Shown here: positions 16,794-25,633 of the stretch, piece after piece
Layout: every line of letters begins with the position of its first letter
How positions within the stretch are numbered: position 1 is the stretch's first letter
Source of the DNA: Burkholderiales bacterium
GTDB lineage: Bacteria > Pseudomonadota > Gammaproteobacteria > Burkholderiales > SG8-39
Reading direction: 5' to 3'
Assembly: GCA_014860445.1 (NCBI GenBank)
Contig: JACZJT010000062.1
Span: 1-64,000 of the forward strand
DNA length: 64,000 nt
Notes under the pieces: generated by a model
Seen by the model: only the letters and a program-made list of their open reading frames with translations
The model's database searches: none
What the model was told of the DNA's origin: nothing
Translations under genes and position numbers: made by a program

Positions 16794-18149
16794 TCAGGTC
16801 TTACGCGCGCCCTTGACGAAATACATGTCGATTTCGCCCTTGCCCTTGGCGTCGACCTTGCCGCGATACTCGCATTCGAACTCGTCGCGGATCAGGTCGT
16901 AGGTGTAGGCCGAGACATTGACCCGGCCGACCGCGCCGGAACTTTCCATGCGCGAGGCGATGTTCACGGTATCGCCCCAGATGTCGTAGGCGTATTTGCG
17001 CCGGCCGACGACACCGGCCACCACCGGACCCGAATGCACGCCCAGGCGCAGCGACCACTTGAAGGCGGATGTCCGGTTTCTGTTTTCAAGATAGTCGATC
17101 ATGCGCAAGCCCGCGCGCACGCAGCGTTGCGCATGATCGGTACAGGCTTTCGGCAGACCGGCCGCGGCCATGTAGGCGTCGCCGACGGTCTTGATTTTTT
17201 CGACGCCGCACTCATCCGTGATGCTGTCGAAGGCCGCGAATATTTCGTTGAGCTCGCCCACCATGCGGTCCGCCGGCATGGCGGAAACAGCCTGCGTGAA
17301 ACCGCTGAAGTCGGTGAACAGGATGGTCGCGGCCTCGTGCCGGGCCGGACGCGCATGGCCCGTCGCAGACAGTTCCTCGGCGATATCGACGGGGAGGATG
17401 TTGTGCAGCAGTTCCTTGGTGCGCACCTGTTCGTGCTGGAGTTCGATCGTGCGCTGCGAGACTTTTTCCTCGAGTTCGTGCTCCGATCGCTGCAGGCCTT
17501 CGATGAGCGCGGTCTGCGACTCGAGCAACTCGCGCGACTTGCGTTCGTTTTCCTCGGACAGGCGCACCACCACCGGATAGAGCGCGGCGCCGCACAGAAA
17601 CGATGCCAGGCAGACCATGAGGGCCACGGTCAGGGAACCGGCGAAGAGCTGCTCCTCCTGCCACGCCGGGATGACGCGCACGCCCTCGAAGTAACCGGTG
17701 ATCGGCCCGCTGATGTCGCTTGCGTTCTTGCGCAGCGGGACGAAGGTGCGCAGGACCCAGCCCTTCTCCGCAAGCCGGAAGCTCTTGTAGGACGCTTCGG
17801 TATAGGCGGGCTGGACGTGGTGCGGCAGTGAGGACTCGATCGCGGCGCCCTTGGTGGTCATCGCTTCGGCAAGCTTGCGTCCGCTGCCATCGTAGATTTC
17901 GGCGATGTCGAACAAGCCGCCGGAAATGGTTTTCGCGGCGTTCTCGGCATGCTGCGCGGCGTCCGGTCCGATCAGATTGGCCGCCTCGTGCAGTTCAATC
18001 AGGCTTCGGGATTCCTCGATGGCCAGGGATACGATGCTCTCCTCGGCTCTTTCGCGCGAGACATACCACGAAACCGGGCTCGCAATTGCCGCCAGAATGA
18101 GGCTGACGCCCGCGATGCGGATTGCTGTGCGCTTTTTGAAGGAATTCAT
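16794..18149 (-). CDS. Membrane-bound class III adenylate cyclase
   Basis: The 451-residue protein has an N-terminal membrane helix (about 10-30), a periplasmic sensor region, a second helix near residue 175, a coiled-coil stretch (200-245) and a C-terminal class III cyclase domain. The metal-binding Asp in 'ILFTDFSGFT', the substrate-selecting Lys in 'EKIKTVGDAYM' and Asp in 'YDIWGDTVN', and the transition-state Asn/Arg in 'GDTVNIASRMES' are all present. The Lys/Asp pair predicts ATP rather than GTP as substrate. It probably converts an extracytoplasmic signal into cAMP; the nearby regulator at 33893 is FNR-like, not Crp-like. Confidence 0.92.
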   Translation of the reverse strand: MNSFKKRTAIRIAGVSLILAAIASPVSWYVSRERAEESIVSLAIEESRSLIELHEAANLIGPDAAQHAENAAKTISGGLFDIAEIYDGSGRKLAEAMTTKGAAIESSLPHHVQPAYTEASYKSFRLAEKGWVLRTFVPLRKNASDISGPITGYFEGVRVIPAWQEEQLFAGSLTVALMVCLASFLCGAALYPVVVRLSEENERKSRELLESQTALIEGLQRSEHELEEKVSQRTIELQHEQVRTKELLHNILPVDIAEELSATGHARPARHEAATILFTDFSGFTQAVSAMPADRMVGELNEIFAAFDSITDECGVEKIKTVGDAYMAAAGLPKACTDHAQRCVRAGLRMIDYLENRNRTSAFKWSLRLGVHSGPVVAGVVGRRKYAYDIWGDTVNIASRMESSGAVGRVNVSAYTYDLIRDEFECEYRGKVDAKGKGEIDMYFVKGARKT

Positions 18150-18451
18150 CGCATTGTTCGTAGTCTGCGGAAAGTTCGGCTGTCATTCCGAACGTCGCGA
18201 GACAGGATAATCCATCTTCAGGCGATTGTGCCGGTCGAAGAAAAAAGCCGGTGGAACCTTGTGGGCGCCATCGGCTTAATTGCGGAGTTCCAGGAGAGAG
18301 TAAGAGGAGGTGAAGCCCCGCAAATCGATATTACAATCTGCCTGCTGCGCCGCAATCGTATTTATTGATCGCAGACATCAGCGATTCCGATTGTGCGGCA
18401 GCGGCGCGTATTGCGCAGCCGCGCTTGCTCGGGCCCTGGCGGAAATGCGAA
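18150..18451. other. Gene-free spacer upstream of the cyclase
   Basis: No coding frame is supported. The first 60 bases include 'tgtcattccgaacg', a fragment resembling one arm of the palindrome at 41037-41118. The rest must hold the minus-strand cyclase promoter, which I could not place. Confidence 0.35.
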
Positions 18452-18958
18452 TCAATTCGGCGGCGCGGCGTGAAAGGTGATCGGAGCCTTGACCAACGCC
18501 GCACGGCAACTTCCGCGTTTGATCACATCGATCCGGATCAGCGTGCTTGCGTCCAGGGTGCGCAAGGCGGTCTCCCGCTGGGGTCCAACCCAGGGGCCGC
18601 GGAAGTAGGAGCCCAGATAAGACCGCCCCATGGGCGCGACGCCCTTCGCATCCACATAGAGAAATTCCCGGACCCGCGTCAGGGTTCGCGCGCAGGCGGT
18701 GCGAAACGGCTCGGCGCTGGCAATCTTCACCGCGACGACGATCTCGATCCGGTCCGGATTGACATCAAAGGAAACGCCGGCGCCGTCGATCGGGAAGGGC
18801 CAGTCCTTGATGCCGGTCAGTGCGGTCTCGAGTTTGAAACTGCCGAATTCGAGCCTGGACACCGGCAGGCGGTGAACTTCCTCGAGCGGCGTAGCCTGGA
18901 GGGTGCTGCTGAAAGTCGCGGTCAAGGCCAGGAGCAGAGCGGCAAGGGGCGTGTTCAT
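18452..18958 (-). CDS. Secreted hypothetical protein
   Basis: The 168-residue protein starts with a signal peptide (hydrophobic residues 5-18, likely cleavage after 'LQA'). The mature part is of mixed beta type with two cysteines (in 'TACARTL' and 'RGSCRAAL') that could form a disulfide. No family is recognised. It stands alone, and the next gene on either side runs away or in another direction. It is probably a periplasmic protein. Confidence 0.65.
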   Translation of the reverse strand: MNTPLAALLLALTATFSSTLQATPLEEVHRLPVSRLEFGSFKLETALTGIKDWPFPIDGAGVSFDVNPDRIEIVVAVKIASAEPFRTACARTLTRVREFLYVDAKGVAPMGRSYLGSYFRGPWVGPQRETALRTLDASTLIRIDVIKRGSCRAALVKAPITFHAAPPN

Positions 18959-19277
18959 TGCCCGCCATTATGCCAAACGCGGCGCATTGACGTTGCTGGA
19001 CTGCGTTCTATCCTATTCGTGACTGCGATGCGCGTGCGTCCCGGTTGCGTTTGAAACTGCCGCGCTAACGATAAGCTTTCGCATTAAACAATTCTGGCGT
19101 AAAGTAATCTGCGTTCACGCAAGCAACTAGAAGAATCGGCGGTCAGAGCCGATCCAGGGCTCAGTGTTCGGGCCTTCGGAGCGCGTTTGTTTGTTGCAAA
19201 CCGGCATCGGTTTGCGAACTAGCGATTCCGCTTTTGCGTACCGACGGCGGCTCTGAATTTCCCATGGGAGGGGAAAC
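18959..19277 (+). promoter_or_regulatory. Upstream region of the CoA-transferase gene
   Basis: No gene is seen. Two weak signals exist: ttcgca-N16-taaagt near 19079-19106 as a possible promoter, and an inverted repeat gcaaacc-N6-ggtttgc at 19196-19215 that could be an operator or leader hairpin. A strong purine-rich ribosome-binding site (gggaggggaaac) ends right before the GTG start at 19278. Confidence 0.35.
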
Positions 19278-21206
19278 GTGAGACTGAAAAAAATCATCGA
19301 AGTGGAAGATGCGGTCGCCGTCATTCACAGCGGCGACGTCATCGCGTCGGCCGGCTACGGCGGCAACGGCACGCCGGATCAGCTTTTCGTTGCGCTGGAG
19401 AAGCGCTTTCTGGAAACCGGCACGCCGCGCGACCTGACGCTGGTATTCGCCGGCGGTCAGGGCGACATGAAGGACAAGGGCCTGAACCGGCTCGGTCACG
19501 CGGGACTGCTTAAACGGGTCATCGGCGGGCATTTCGGCCTGATTCCGCGCATCGAAAAGCTCGCGGTGGCCAATGAGATCGAGGCCTACAACCTGCCCGA
19601 AGGCATTCTCACGCATTTGTATCGGGACATCGGCGCCGGCAAGCCCGGAACGCTCTCGCCCGTGGGGCTGGGGACCTACATCGACCCGCGCCACGGCGGC
19701 GGCCGCATGAACGCGATGACCACCGAAGACATCGTGCGCCTGATCGAAATCGACGGCGAGGAGTTCCTGTTCTTCAAATCATTTCCGATCAAGGTCGCGC
19801 TCATCCGCGGCACCACAGCCGACCCGGATGGCAATATCACGGCCGAGCGCGAGGCGCTTACGCTGGAGAACCTGGCGCTCGCGATTGCGGCACGCAATTC
19901 GGGAGGCATCGTGCTCGCGCAGGTAGAGCGCATCGCGGCAGAGGGCTCGCTTGATGCGCGGCGCGTACAGGTCCCGGGCGTGCTGGTGGACTGCGTGGTG
20001 CTGGCCGAGCCGGAACACCACATGCAGACTTACGGCACGCAGTTCAGTCCGGCTTTCGCGGGAGAATTGCGCGTGCCGCAAAAGAAAGCGCAGGCGGCGG
20101 AACTCAACGAACGCAAGATCATCGCGCGGCGCGCGGCCCTGGAACTGTCGCCGAACTGCGTCATCAACGTCGGCGTCGGCACCGTCCCCGACCAGGTGCC
20201 GCTGGTCGCCGACGAGGAGCGCGTGCAGGACCTGATCACGCTCACGGTCGATCCCGGCATCATGGGCGGCGTGCCGATGAGCGGACTGGATTTCGGCGCT
20301 GCGGTCAACTACCAGGCGGTGATCGACCATTGCTCCGAGTTCGACTTCATCGACGGCGGTGGCCTGGATGCGGCGTTCCTCGGCTTCGGCGAGTGCGATG
20401 CCGGCGGCAATATCAACGCCAGCCGCTTCGGCAAGCGCATTCCCGGCTGCGGCGGCTTCATCAACATCAGCCAGAACGCGAAGAAGATCGTGTTCGTCGG
20501 CACCTTCACATCGGGCGGCCTCGAGGTGAAGATCGAAAACGGCGGCATGCGCATCGCCAAGGAAGGCAAATTCGCGAAGTTCGTCCGGAGCGTCGACCAG
20601 ACCACGTTCAGCGCGGCCTATGCGCAGCGCCGCGGACAGGACGTGCTCTACGTCACCGAGCGCTGCGTCTTCCGTCTGGGCGAAGAAGGCCTGACGCTCA
20701 CCGAGATCGCGCCCGGCGTCGATCTCGAGCGCGACGTCCTCGCGCACATGCCGTTCAGGCCGGCGATCGAGGGCCCGCGGCTGATGGACGCGGCGATCTT
20801 CAAGCCCGGGCCGATGGGGCTGCGCGAAAGCATGCTCGACATCAACATCGAAGACCGGCTCAGCTACGACGCCGCCTCGAACACGGTCTACATGAACTAC
20901 GCGGGCATGCGCATCCGCGATGAAGCCGACATACGCGCGATCGTTGGGGCGGTCGACGCGCTGCTCGCGCCGCTGGGCAGGCGGGTGCATTCCGTCGTCA
21001 ACTATGAGCGCTTTTCCTGCGACGAGGATGTGTTCAGCAAGTATGTCGATGCGGTCGAGTACGTCGAGGCGGCCTATTACCTCGACGTCAAGCGCTACAC
21101 CAGTGGCGCGTTTCTGCGCCACAAGCTCGGCAGCGAGTTGGCGAAGCGCGATATCACTGCCGAAGTGCTCGATTCGCACAAGGTTGCGAAACAGCGGACC
21201 GCGTAA
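19278..21206 (+). CDS. Fused acyl-CoA:acetate/3-ketoacid CoA-transferase with Asp at the active-site Glu position
   Basis: The 642-residue protein fuses the alpha and beta halves of a family I CoA-transferase (propionate CoA-transferase/YdiF type). The alpha half holds 'GDVIASAGYGGNGTPDQLF'; the beta half begins near residue 285 ('CVINVGVGTVPDQVP') and has 'FDFIDGGGLDAAFLGFGE' and 'GCGGFINISQ'. These enzymes move CoA between carboxylic acids through a glutamyl-CoA intermediate. The catalytic Glu expected in the 'T-V-E-x-G-x-x-GG-x-P' motif reads Asp325 here ('LTVDPGIMGGVP', codon GAT). It starts at a GTG with a strong ribosome-binding site and no operon partner. It may have altered or low activity. 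Confidence 0.88.
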   Translation: MRLKKIIEVEDAVAVIHSGDVIASAGYGGNGTPDQLFVALEKRFLETGTPRDLTLVFAGGQGDMKDKGLNRLGHAGLLKRVIGGHFGLIPRIEKLAVANEIEAYNLPEGILTHLYRDIGAGKPGTLSPVGLGTYIDPRHGGGRMNAMTTEDIVRLIEIDGEEFLFFKSFPIKVALIRGTTADPDGNITAEREALTLENLALAIAARNSGGIVLAQVERIAAEGSLDARRVQVPGVLVDCVVLAEPEHHMQTYGTQFSPAFAGELRVPQKKAQAAELNERKIIARRAALELSPNCVINVGVGTVPDQVPLVADEERVQDLITLTVDPGIMGGVPMSGLDFGAAVNYQAVIDHCSEFDFIDGGGLDAAFLGFGECDAGGNINASRFGKRIPGCGGFINISQNAKKIVFVGTFTSGGLEVKIENGGMRIAKEGKFAKFVRSVDQTTFSAAYAQRRGQDVLYVTERCVFRLGEEGLTLTEIAPGVDLERDVLAHMPFRPAIEGPRLMDAAIFKPGPMGLRESMLDINIEDRLSYDAASNTVYMNYAGMRIRDEADIRAIVGAVDALLAPLGRRVHSVVNYERFSCDEDVFSKYVDAVEYVEAAYYLDVKRYTSGAFLRHKLGSELAKRDITAEVLDSHKVAKQRTA

Positions 21207-21241
21207 GGTTCGGAGTTTCGCCGGATCGCAGCACCAGGGAG

Positions 21242-22270
21242 CTAAAGGCGGCGCTCCGCGGCCGAAAAATCCATGCGCCGGGGTTTCAGCTGGCGGCGGC
21301 TAAGGCGGACGATGGCGGCGCTGCGCGCAAACAACTGCGCACCCCTGAGGGAAATATCGGCCAGGCGCAGTACCGCCGAAACATCTTCATCGGCGTCGGC
21401 CACGATGTTCAACGAGGTCAGCCGGTCTTCGATCTCGCTGAATGCGATGATGTCGGCAGGACTGGAGAATACTTCGATCACGCGCGCCAACCGCTCCTCC
21501 AGGGAGTTCGCGTGCCCGTGCAGGGACGCAAGCTGCCGGTCGTTTTCCATCAGCTGCTGGCGCGTATTCTGGAACGCCGCATGATCCGCTTCCGGGGGTT
21601 GATGCAGGACATCGAGCCCGGCGCGCGCGCGTTGCAGGAGTTTCAGGCGCTCGCGCAGCAGCGCGCTGATCCTGCCTTCGGCCAACCCGGTTTCGGTGAT
21701 CCCGACAATGCCGGCAAGCGCGTCAATCGCCAGGTGCTCAAATGCGCGCCATTCGATCTCGCAGCGCAATTCGGCCTCGCTCGCACTGGGGGCAAGCAGT
21801 CGATGATGCGAAAAGCTCACTGTGCGCTGTACATTGTCCTTGCGCACGACGTCGCCGTAATTGGCCCAGCCCAGCACCTTTTGTTCGGTGCGCACCACCG
21901 ATATCACCGCGAAAATTTCGTCGACGCCGGCTTGCGCGGCCTGTGCCGCAAACGCAAGCACCTCGGGAGAGCGGTCGAGCAGCCGGTCGATTTCCGCCGG
22001 CTGGGCGAACAGGGCGCGCACGCCCGGATTCTGGTACCAGGCATCGGGTAGCAGGTCGATCGGACCCGGAATCGCTGCTGCCAGCGCGCTGCAATGGGCC
22101 AGGGCGGTTTCCACCGCCGGCAGCATGCGATCGGCGTAACCCTCGACCAGGCTCAGCCGGGCGTCGACGCCGAGTATGGCAATATCGATTGCCTGCATGA
22201 CGCGCAGGTCTGCATTCGAATCGCGCACTCGCGGAACGCCGTCACGGTGCAACCAGTCCAGAATGCTCAT
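21242..22270 (-). CDS. Hypothetical protein, helical, cytoplasmic
   Basis: This 342-residue protein has no recognised family, signal peptide or membrane segment. It is predicted mostly helical with an Arg-rich C-terminus ('LSRRQLKPRRMDF'). I start at the ATG ending at 22270; 11 further upstream residues are possible. It is divergent from the Old Yellow Enzyme gene, and the shared 200-base intergenic region contains a good FNR-box candidate (22339-22352), suggesting oxygen-responsive control of one or both genes. Confidence 0.7.
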   Translation of the reverse strand: MSILDWLHRDGVPRVRDSNADLRVMQAIDIAILGVDARLSLVEGYADRMLPAVETALAHCSALAAAIPGPIDLLPDAWYQNPGVRALFAQPAEIDRLLDRSPEVLAFAAQAAQAGVDEIFAVISVVRTEQKVLGWANYGDVVRKDNVQRTVSFSHHRLLAPSASEAELRCEIEWRAFEHLAIDALAGIVGITETGLAEGRISALLRERLKLLQRARAGLDVLHQPPEADHAAFQNTRQQLMENDRQLASLHGHANSLEERLARVIEVFSSPADIIAFSEIEDRLTSLNIVADADEDVSAVLRLADISLRGAQLFARSAAIVRLSRRQLKPRRMDFSAAERRL

Positions 22271-22338
22271 AGGAAATCCGCTTCTGCGCTCGCACTCTTG
22301 CAATACGGATTAGGTTGCGCCTAACTGTCGCGGCGGGC

Positions 22339-22352
22339 TTGATCAAGGTCAA
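22339..22352. promoter_or_regulatory. Candidate FNR/ANR box
   Basis: TTGAT-CAAG-GTCAA matches the FNR/ANR consensus TTGAT-N4-ATCAA in 9 of 10 fixed positions. It lies 69 bases from the divergent hypothetical gene start (22270) and 119 bases from the flavin oxidoreductase start (22471). An FNR-type regulator is encoded in this window at 33893. Confidence 0.5.
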
Positions 22353-22470
22353 ATCTGCGCGCCTGACGGGAAACAAGGCGGGCGCGCGCCGCGATATGCC
22401 CCGGATCAACGCTCTGTCGACCGGCTTCCGGATAAAATGCAGGCAAGAATAATTCCCGGAAGACTCCCGC

Positions 22471-23550
22471 ATGCTCCATCTGCTCGAACCGCTAAGCTTC
22501 AGCCATGGACCGGCCATGAAGAACCGCTTCATGCTGGCTCCCCTGACCAACCAGCAAAGCCATGAAGACGGCCGCTTGTCCGATGAGGAGTTCCGCTGGC
22601 TCACCATGCGTGCGGAGGGCGGCTTCGGCCTGACGATGACCTGTGCCTCGCACGTGCAGGCGATCGGAAAAGGCTTCCCCGGACAGCTGGGCATCTGGTC
22701 GGACGATCACCTGCCGGGATTGCGGCGGCTGGCGGGCGCGATCAAGGCGCAGAACAGCATTGCAATCGCGCAATTGCACCACGCCGGCATGCGCGCGCCC
22801 GCGGACGTAATCGGGGCCGCGCCGGTATGTCCGTCCGACAACGAAAAGACCGGCGCGCGCGCACTCACGCACGCCGAAGTGAAGCAGCTGATCGCGGATT
22901 TCATCGCGGCTGCCGTGCGTGCCGAGCGGGCGGGTTTCGACGGCGTGGAGCTGCACGGTGCCCATAGCTATATGCTGTGCCAGTTCTTCAGCGCCGAATT
23001 CAATCGCCGGGAAGACGAGTACGGTGGCACGTTCGAGAACCGCTCGCGCATCCTGTTCGAGATCATCGACGGCGTTCGCAGCCGGTGCCGCGAGGATTTC
23101 ATGCTGGGCGTGCGCCTGACGCCGGAGCGCTTCGGCATCAAGCTGGCCGAGGCCGTTCAACTCGCGCAGCGTGTGTTGCGCGAGGACAAAATCGATTTTC
23201 TGGACATGTCGCTGTGGGATGTGTTCAAGGAGCCCGAGGAAGCCGAGTACCAGGGCCGCACCCTGATGAGTTATTTCACCGAGCTCGATCGGCGCAATGT
23301 GCGCCTCGGTGTCGCGGGTAAAATCCGCACGCCTCGGGAAGCCGAAGCGACCCTGGCGGCGGGCGCCGACTGGATCATGCTCGGGCGCGCGGCGATGCTG
23401 CAGCATGATTTTCCGAATCGTTACAAGGCGGACCCCGCGTTCAAGCCGGTGCCGATGCCGGTGACGCGCCAGTACCTGAAGGACCAAGGCCTGTCGGAGA
23501 AGTTCCAGGCCTATGTTCAGGGCAGGTGGCCGGAATTTTTTGCGGACTAG
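22471..23550 (+). CDS. Old Yellow Enzyme family NADH:flavin oxidoreductase
   Basis: The 359-residue TIM-barrel protein shows OYE-family signatures: 'NRFMLAPLTNQQSHEDG' at the FMN site, 'IAQLHHAGMRA', 'GFDGVELHGAHSYMLCQFF' and 'RREDEYGGTFENRSR', and the phosphate site 'GADWIMLGRAAMLQHDFP'. It reduces activated C=C bonds or related substrates with FMN and NAD(P)H; the substrate is unknown. The cysteines of the NADH-oxidase subfamily iron-sulfur cluster are absent, so it is a plain single-domain member. Its last bases overlap the convergent small zinc-ribbon gene. Confidence 0.92.
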   Translation: MLHLLEPLSFSHGPAMKNRFMLAPLTNQQSHEDGRLSDEEFRWLTMRAEGGFGLTMTCASHVQAIGKGFPGQLGIWSDDHLPGLRRLAGAIKAQNSIAIAQLHHAGMRAPADVIGAAPVCPSDNEKTGARALTHAEVKQLIADFIAAAVRAERAGFDGVELHGAHSYMLCQFFSAEFNRREDEYGGTFENRSRILFEIIDGVRSRCREDFMLGVRLTPERFGIKLAEAVQLAQRVLREDKIDFLDMSLWDVFKEPEEAEYQGRTLMSYFTELDRRNVRLGVAGKIRTPREAEATLAAGADWIMLGRAAMLQHDFPNRYKADPAFKPVPMPVTRQYLKDQGLSEKFQAYVQGRWPEFFAD

Positions 23551-23771
23551 TCTTCCAGCGGACGCAGGCGCGCAATCATTTCATTCCACGCATCGACGGC
23601 GGCGGCGATGGCGCTGGCTTCGTCCTTGCCTTCGGCCGGAATCGCCGGTCCGAGCTGGCCGCAGACCGGGCAGATCACTCGATAGACAATTTCGTCACGC
23701 CCGTCCGATGTGCGGCGCGTGCCGCGGCGCACATCGGCTTCGGCCCCACAGGTACAAAGTCTCTTTCGCAT
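23547..23771 (-). CDS. Small zinc-ribbon protein, Lar-like
   Basis: The 74-residue protein has two cysteine pairs ('LCTCGAEA' and 'ICPVCGQLGP') and a terminal 'EASAIAAAVDAWNEMIARL'. This resembles the Lar (restriction alleviation) zinc-ribbon family, where two CxxC-like knuckles are followed by an 'EAIEAWN' helix. Lar-type proteins are found on phages and chromosomes and some lessen type I restriction. Its stop overlaps that of the flavin oxidoreductase on the other strand. The function here is not shown. Confidence 0.65.
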   Translation of the reverse strand: MRKRLCTCGAEADVRRGTRRTSDGRDEIVYRVICPVCGQLGPAIPAEGKDEASAIAAAVDAWNEMIARLRPLED

Positions 23772-23874
23772 GATTCAGTATAGTAGAACTGCGGATCGCT
23801 GATCAGGTGCTTCCGCTAGCCGATGGGCAGGCAGAAAAACATGTCCGCCGTCGTTTCGTGGCAATATATCAGGC

Positions 23875-24294
23875 ATGGAACTCATCCAGTGGAATGACCG
23901 GCTCAAGTTGGGGATAGAAGTCGTCGACCGGCAGCACGAACGACTCGTGGAAATCATCAATCGACTCAACGAGGCGATGACGCAGGGCAGGGGCGCGGAC
24001 GTGATCGGCGAAATACTGGATGAGTTGATCATATACACAGCGACGCATTTCAGCATGGAAGAGAAGTATTTCGCCCAGTTTGATTATGCAGACGCCGCGG
24101 AACACAAGCTTGAGCACGACGCGCTGATAGAGAAAGTCACTGCCTTTGCGGATGACCTGGAAAAAGCGCAAGGCAGCGTGCGGTCGGCCCTGGCCACGGA
24201 GTTGCTGCAGTTTCTGGGCATATGGTGGCGCTATCACATGATGGACACAGACTCGAAGTTTGTCGCGCTCTTCAAAGAGCGCGGATTGACCTAG
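23875..24294 (+). CDS. Bacteriohemerythrin
   Basis: The 139-residue single-domain protein has the complete di-iron ligand set: His in 'VVDRQHERLVEI', His and Glu in 'THFSMEEKYF', two His in 'EHKLEHDALI', and His/Asp in 'WWRYHMMDTDSKF'. It has the canonical length and opening ('MELIQWNDRLKLGIEVVD'). It reversibly binds O2 and is typically used for oxygen delivery, buffering or sensing in microaerophiles and denitrifiers. It stands alone between convergent neighbours. Confidence 0.93.
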   Translation: MELIQWNDRLKLGIEVVDRQHERLVEIINRLNEAMTQGRGADVIGEILDELIIYTATHFSMEEKYFAQFDYADAAEHKLEHDALIEKVTAFADDLEKAQGSVRSALATELLQFLGIWWRYHMMDTDSKFVALFKERGLT

Positions 24295-24315
24295 AGGGCG
24301 AAATCCGTCCGCGTT

Positions 24316-25632
24316 TCAGAACCGCAGGATCCACAGCGTGATGGCGGGAAACGCGACAAGTACGCAGACGCGCAGAAAATCGCTCAGCACGAATGGCCAC
24401 ACGCCGCGATAGGTGTCGCTGATGGATATGTCCGGCGCCATCGATTGAATGACAAACAGGTTCATGCCGACTGGCGGCGTGATGAGGCCGACTTCGACCA
24501 CGATCAGCACCAGGATGCCGAACCAGATCGCCGTGTATTCCGCAGTGAGGCCGAAGTCCAGTCCGGAAATCATCGGAAAAAATATCGGTATGGTCAGCAG
24601 GATCATGGAAAGCGAATCCATTACGCATCCCATGATCAGATAAAACACGAGGATCGCCCACAGCACCGAGTAGGGGCCGAGTCCGAGCGTGCCGACCCAA
24701 AGGGCGAGCTCCTGCGGCAGTTGCGACAGGGCCAGAAAATTATTATAGGCGGCGGCGCCGAGCACGATCAAAAACACCATCCCCGTTCCACTGGCGGTGC
24801 CCTCGAACGCCGCGAGCAAATTCTTTTTGGACAAGCCGCCGTTGCGCCAGGCGAGAAGTCCGGTCCCCACGGCGCCCACGGACGCGCCCTCGGTCGGCGT
24901 AAATATACCGGTATAGATCCCGCCGATAACCGTGACGAAGATCACGATGGCCGGCCAGACCGCGCGAAACGCGCGCATGCGCTCGGACCAGGGTACCGCC
25001 GGAATGCTGCCTGCCGAACCCGGGGCCACGCGCACATAGATGCCGATCACCGCCATATATCCCAGCGCTGCGAGAATACCGGGAATCATTGCGGCGGCGA
25101 ACATCTTGGCGATGTTCTGTTCGGTCAGGATCGCGTAAATCACCAGAACGATGGACGGTGGAATCAGGATGCCCAGGGTTCCGCCCGCTGCGAGTGCACC
25201 GGTGGACAGGGCGCCTGAATATCCTGCGCGGCGCAATTCGGGCAGGGCCACCTGACCCATGGTCGCCGCAGTGGCGAGCGAGGATCCGCAGATTGAACCA
25301 AAGCCGGCGCAGGCGCCGATGGCGGCCATCCCGACGCCGCCCTTGCGGTGCCCGAGGAAGGCTTCGGCAGCCTTGAACAATGCCTGCGACATGCCGCCGA
25401 TCGATGCGAACTGCCCCATCAGCAGGAACAGCGGCACGATCGTCAGCGAATGGTTGGAGAACTGTACATAGGCCAGGGTTTTCATCTGGTTCAGCACCGG
25501 CGGCAGGCTGCCATAGACCTGCCATGAACCGGCCAGACCCAGCAACAGCATCGCGAGCCCGATCGGAAACCGCAGAAAGATCAGAAGCAGCAGGACGGGG
25601 AACGACCAGGCGGCAAGTGCAAGTGCATCCAT
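24316..25632 (-). CDS. dctM: TRAP transporter large permease DctM
   Basis: The 438-residue protein is hydrophobic throughout with about 12 membrane segments and DctM signatures ('FLRFPIGLAMLLLGLAGSW', 'GSICGSSLATAATMGQVALP', 'GTLGILIPPSIVLVIYAI', and 'VGLITPPVGMNLFVIQ' near the end). It forms the sodium-driven permease of a TRAP carboxylate transporter. The start codon lies one base after the dctQ stop, so translation is coupled. Last gene of the dctP-dctQ-dctM operon. Confidence 0.95.
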   Translation of the reverse strand: MDALALAAWSFPVLLLLIFLRFPIGLAMLLLGLAGSWQVYGSLPPVLNQMKTLAYVQFSNHSLTIVPLFLLMGQFASIGGMSQALFKAAEAFLGHRKGGVGMAAIGACAGFGSICGSSLATAATMGQVALPELRRAGYSGALSTGALAAGGTLGILIPPSIVLVIYAILTEQNIAKMFAAAMIPGILAALGYMAVIGIYVRVAPGSAGSIPAVPWSERMRAFRAVWPAIVIFVTVIGGIYTGIFTPTEGASVGAVGTGLLAWRNGGLSKKNLLAAFEGTASGTGMVFLIVLGAAAYNNFLALSQLPQELALWVGTLGLGPYSVLWAILVFYLIMGCVMDSLSMILLTIPIFFPMISGLDFGLTAEYTAIWFGILVLIVVEVGLITPPVGMNLFVIQSMAPDISISDTYRGVWPFVLSDFLRVCVLVAFPAITLWILRF

Positions 25633-25633
25633 A

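Noticed and set aside
18175-18215. Second copy of the long palindrome
   Set aside because: Only part of one outer arm matches; the inner arm and the opposite arm are absent.
19779-21179. Long minus-strand open frame (466 residues) opposite the CoA-transferase
   Set aside because: Composition (Asp/Arg/Val/His-rich, no motifs) is that of an antisense shadow in high-GC DNA; the plus-strand gene has clear family motifs.
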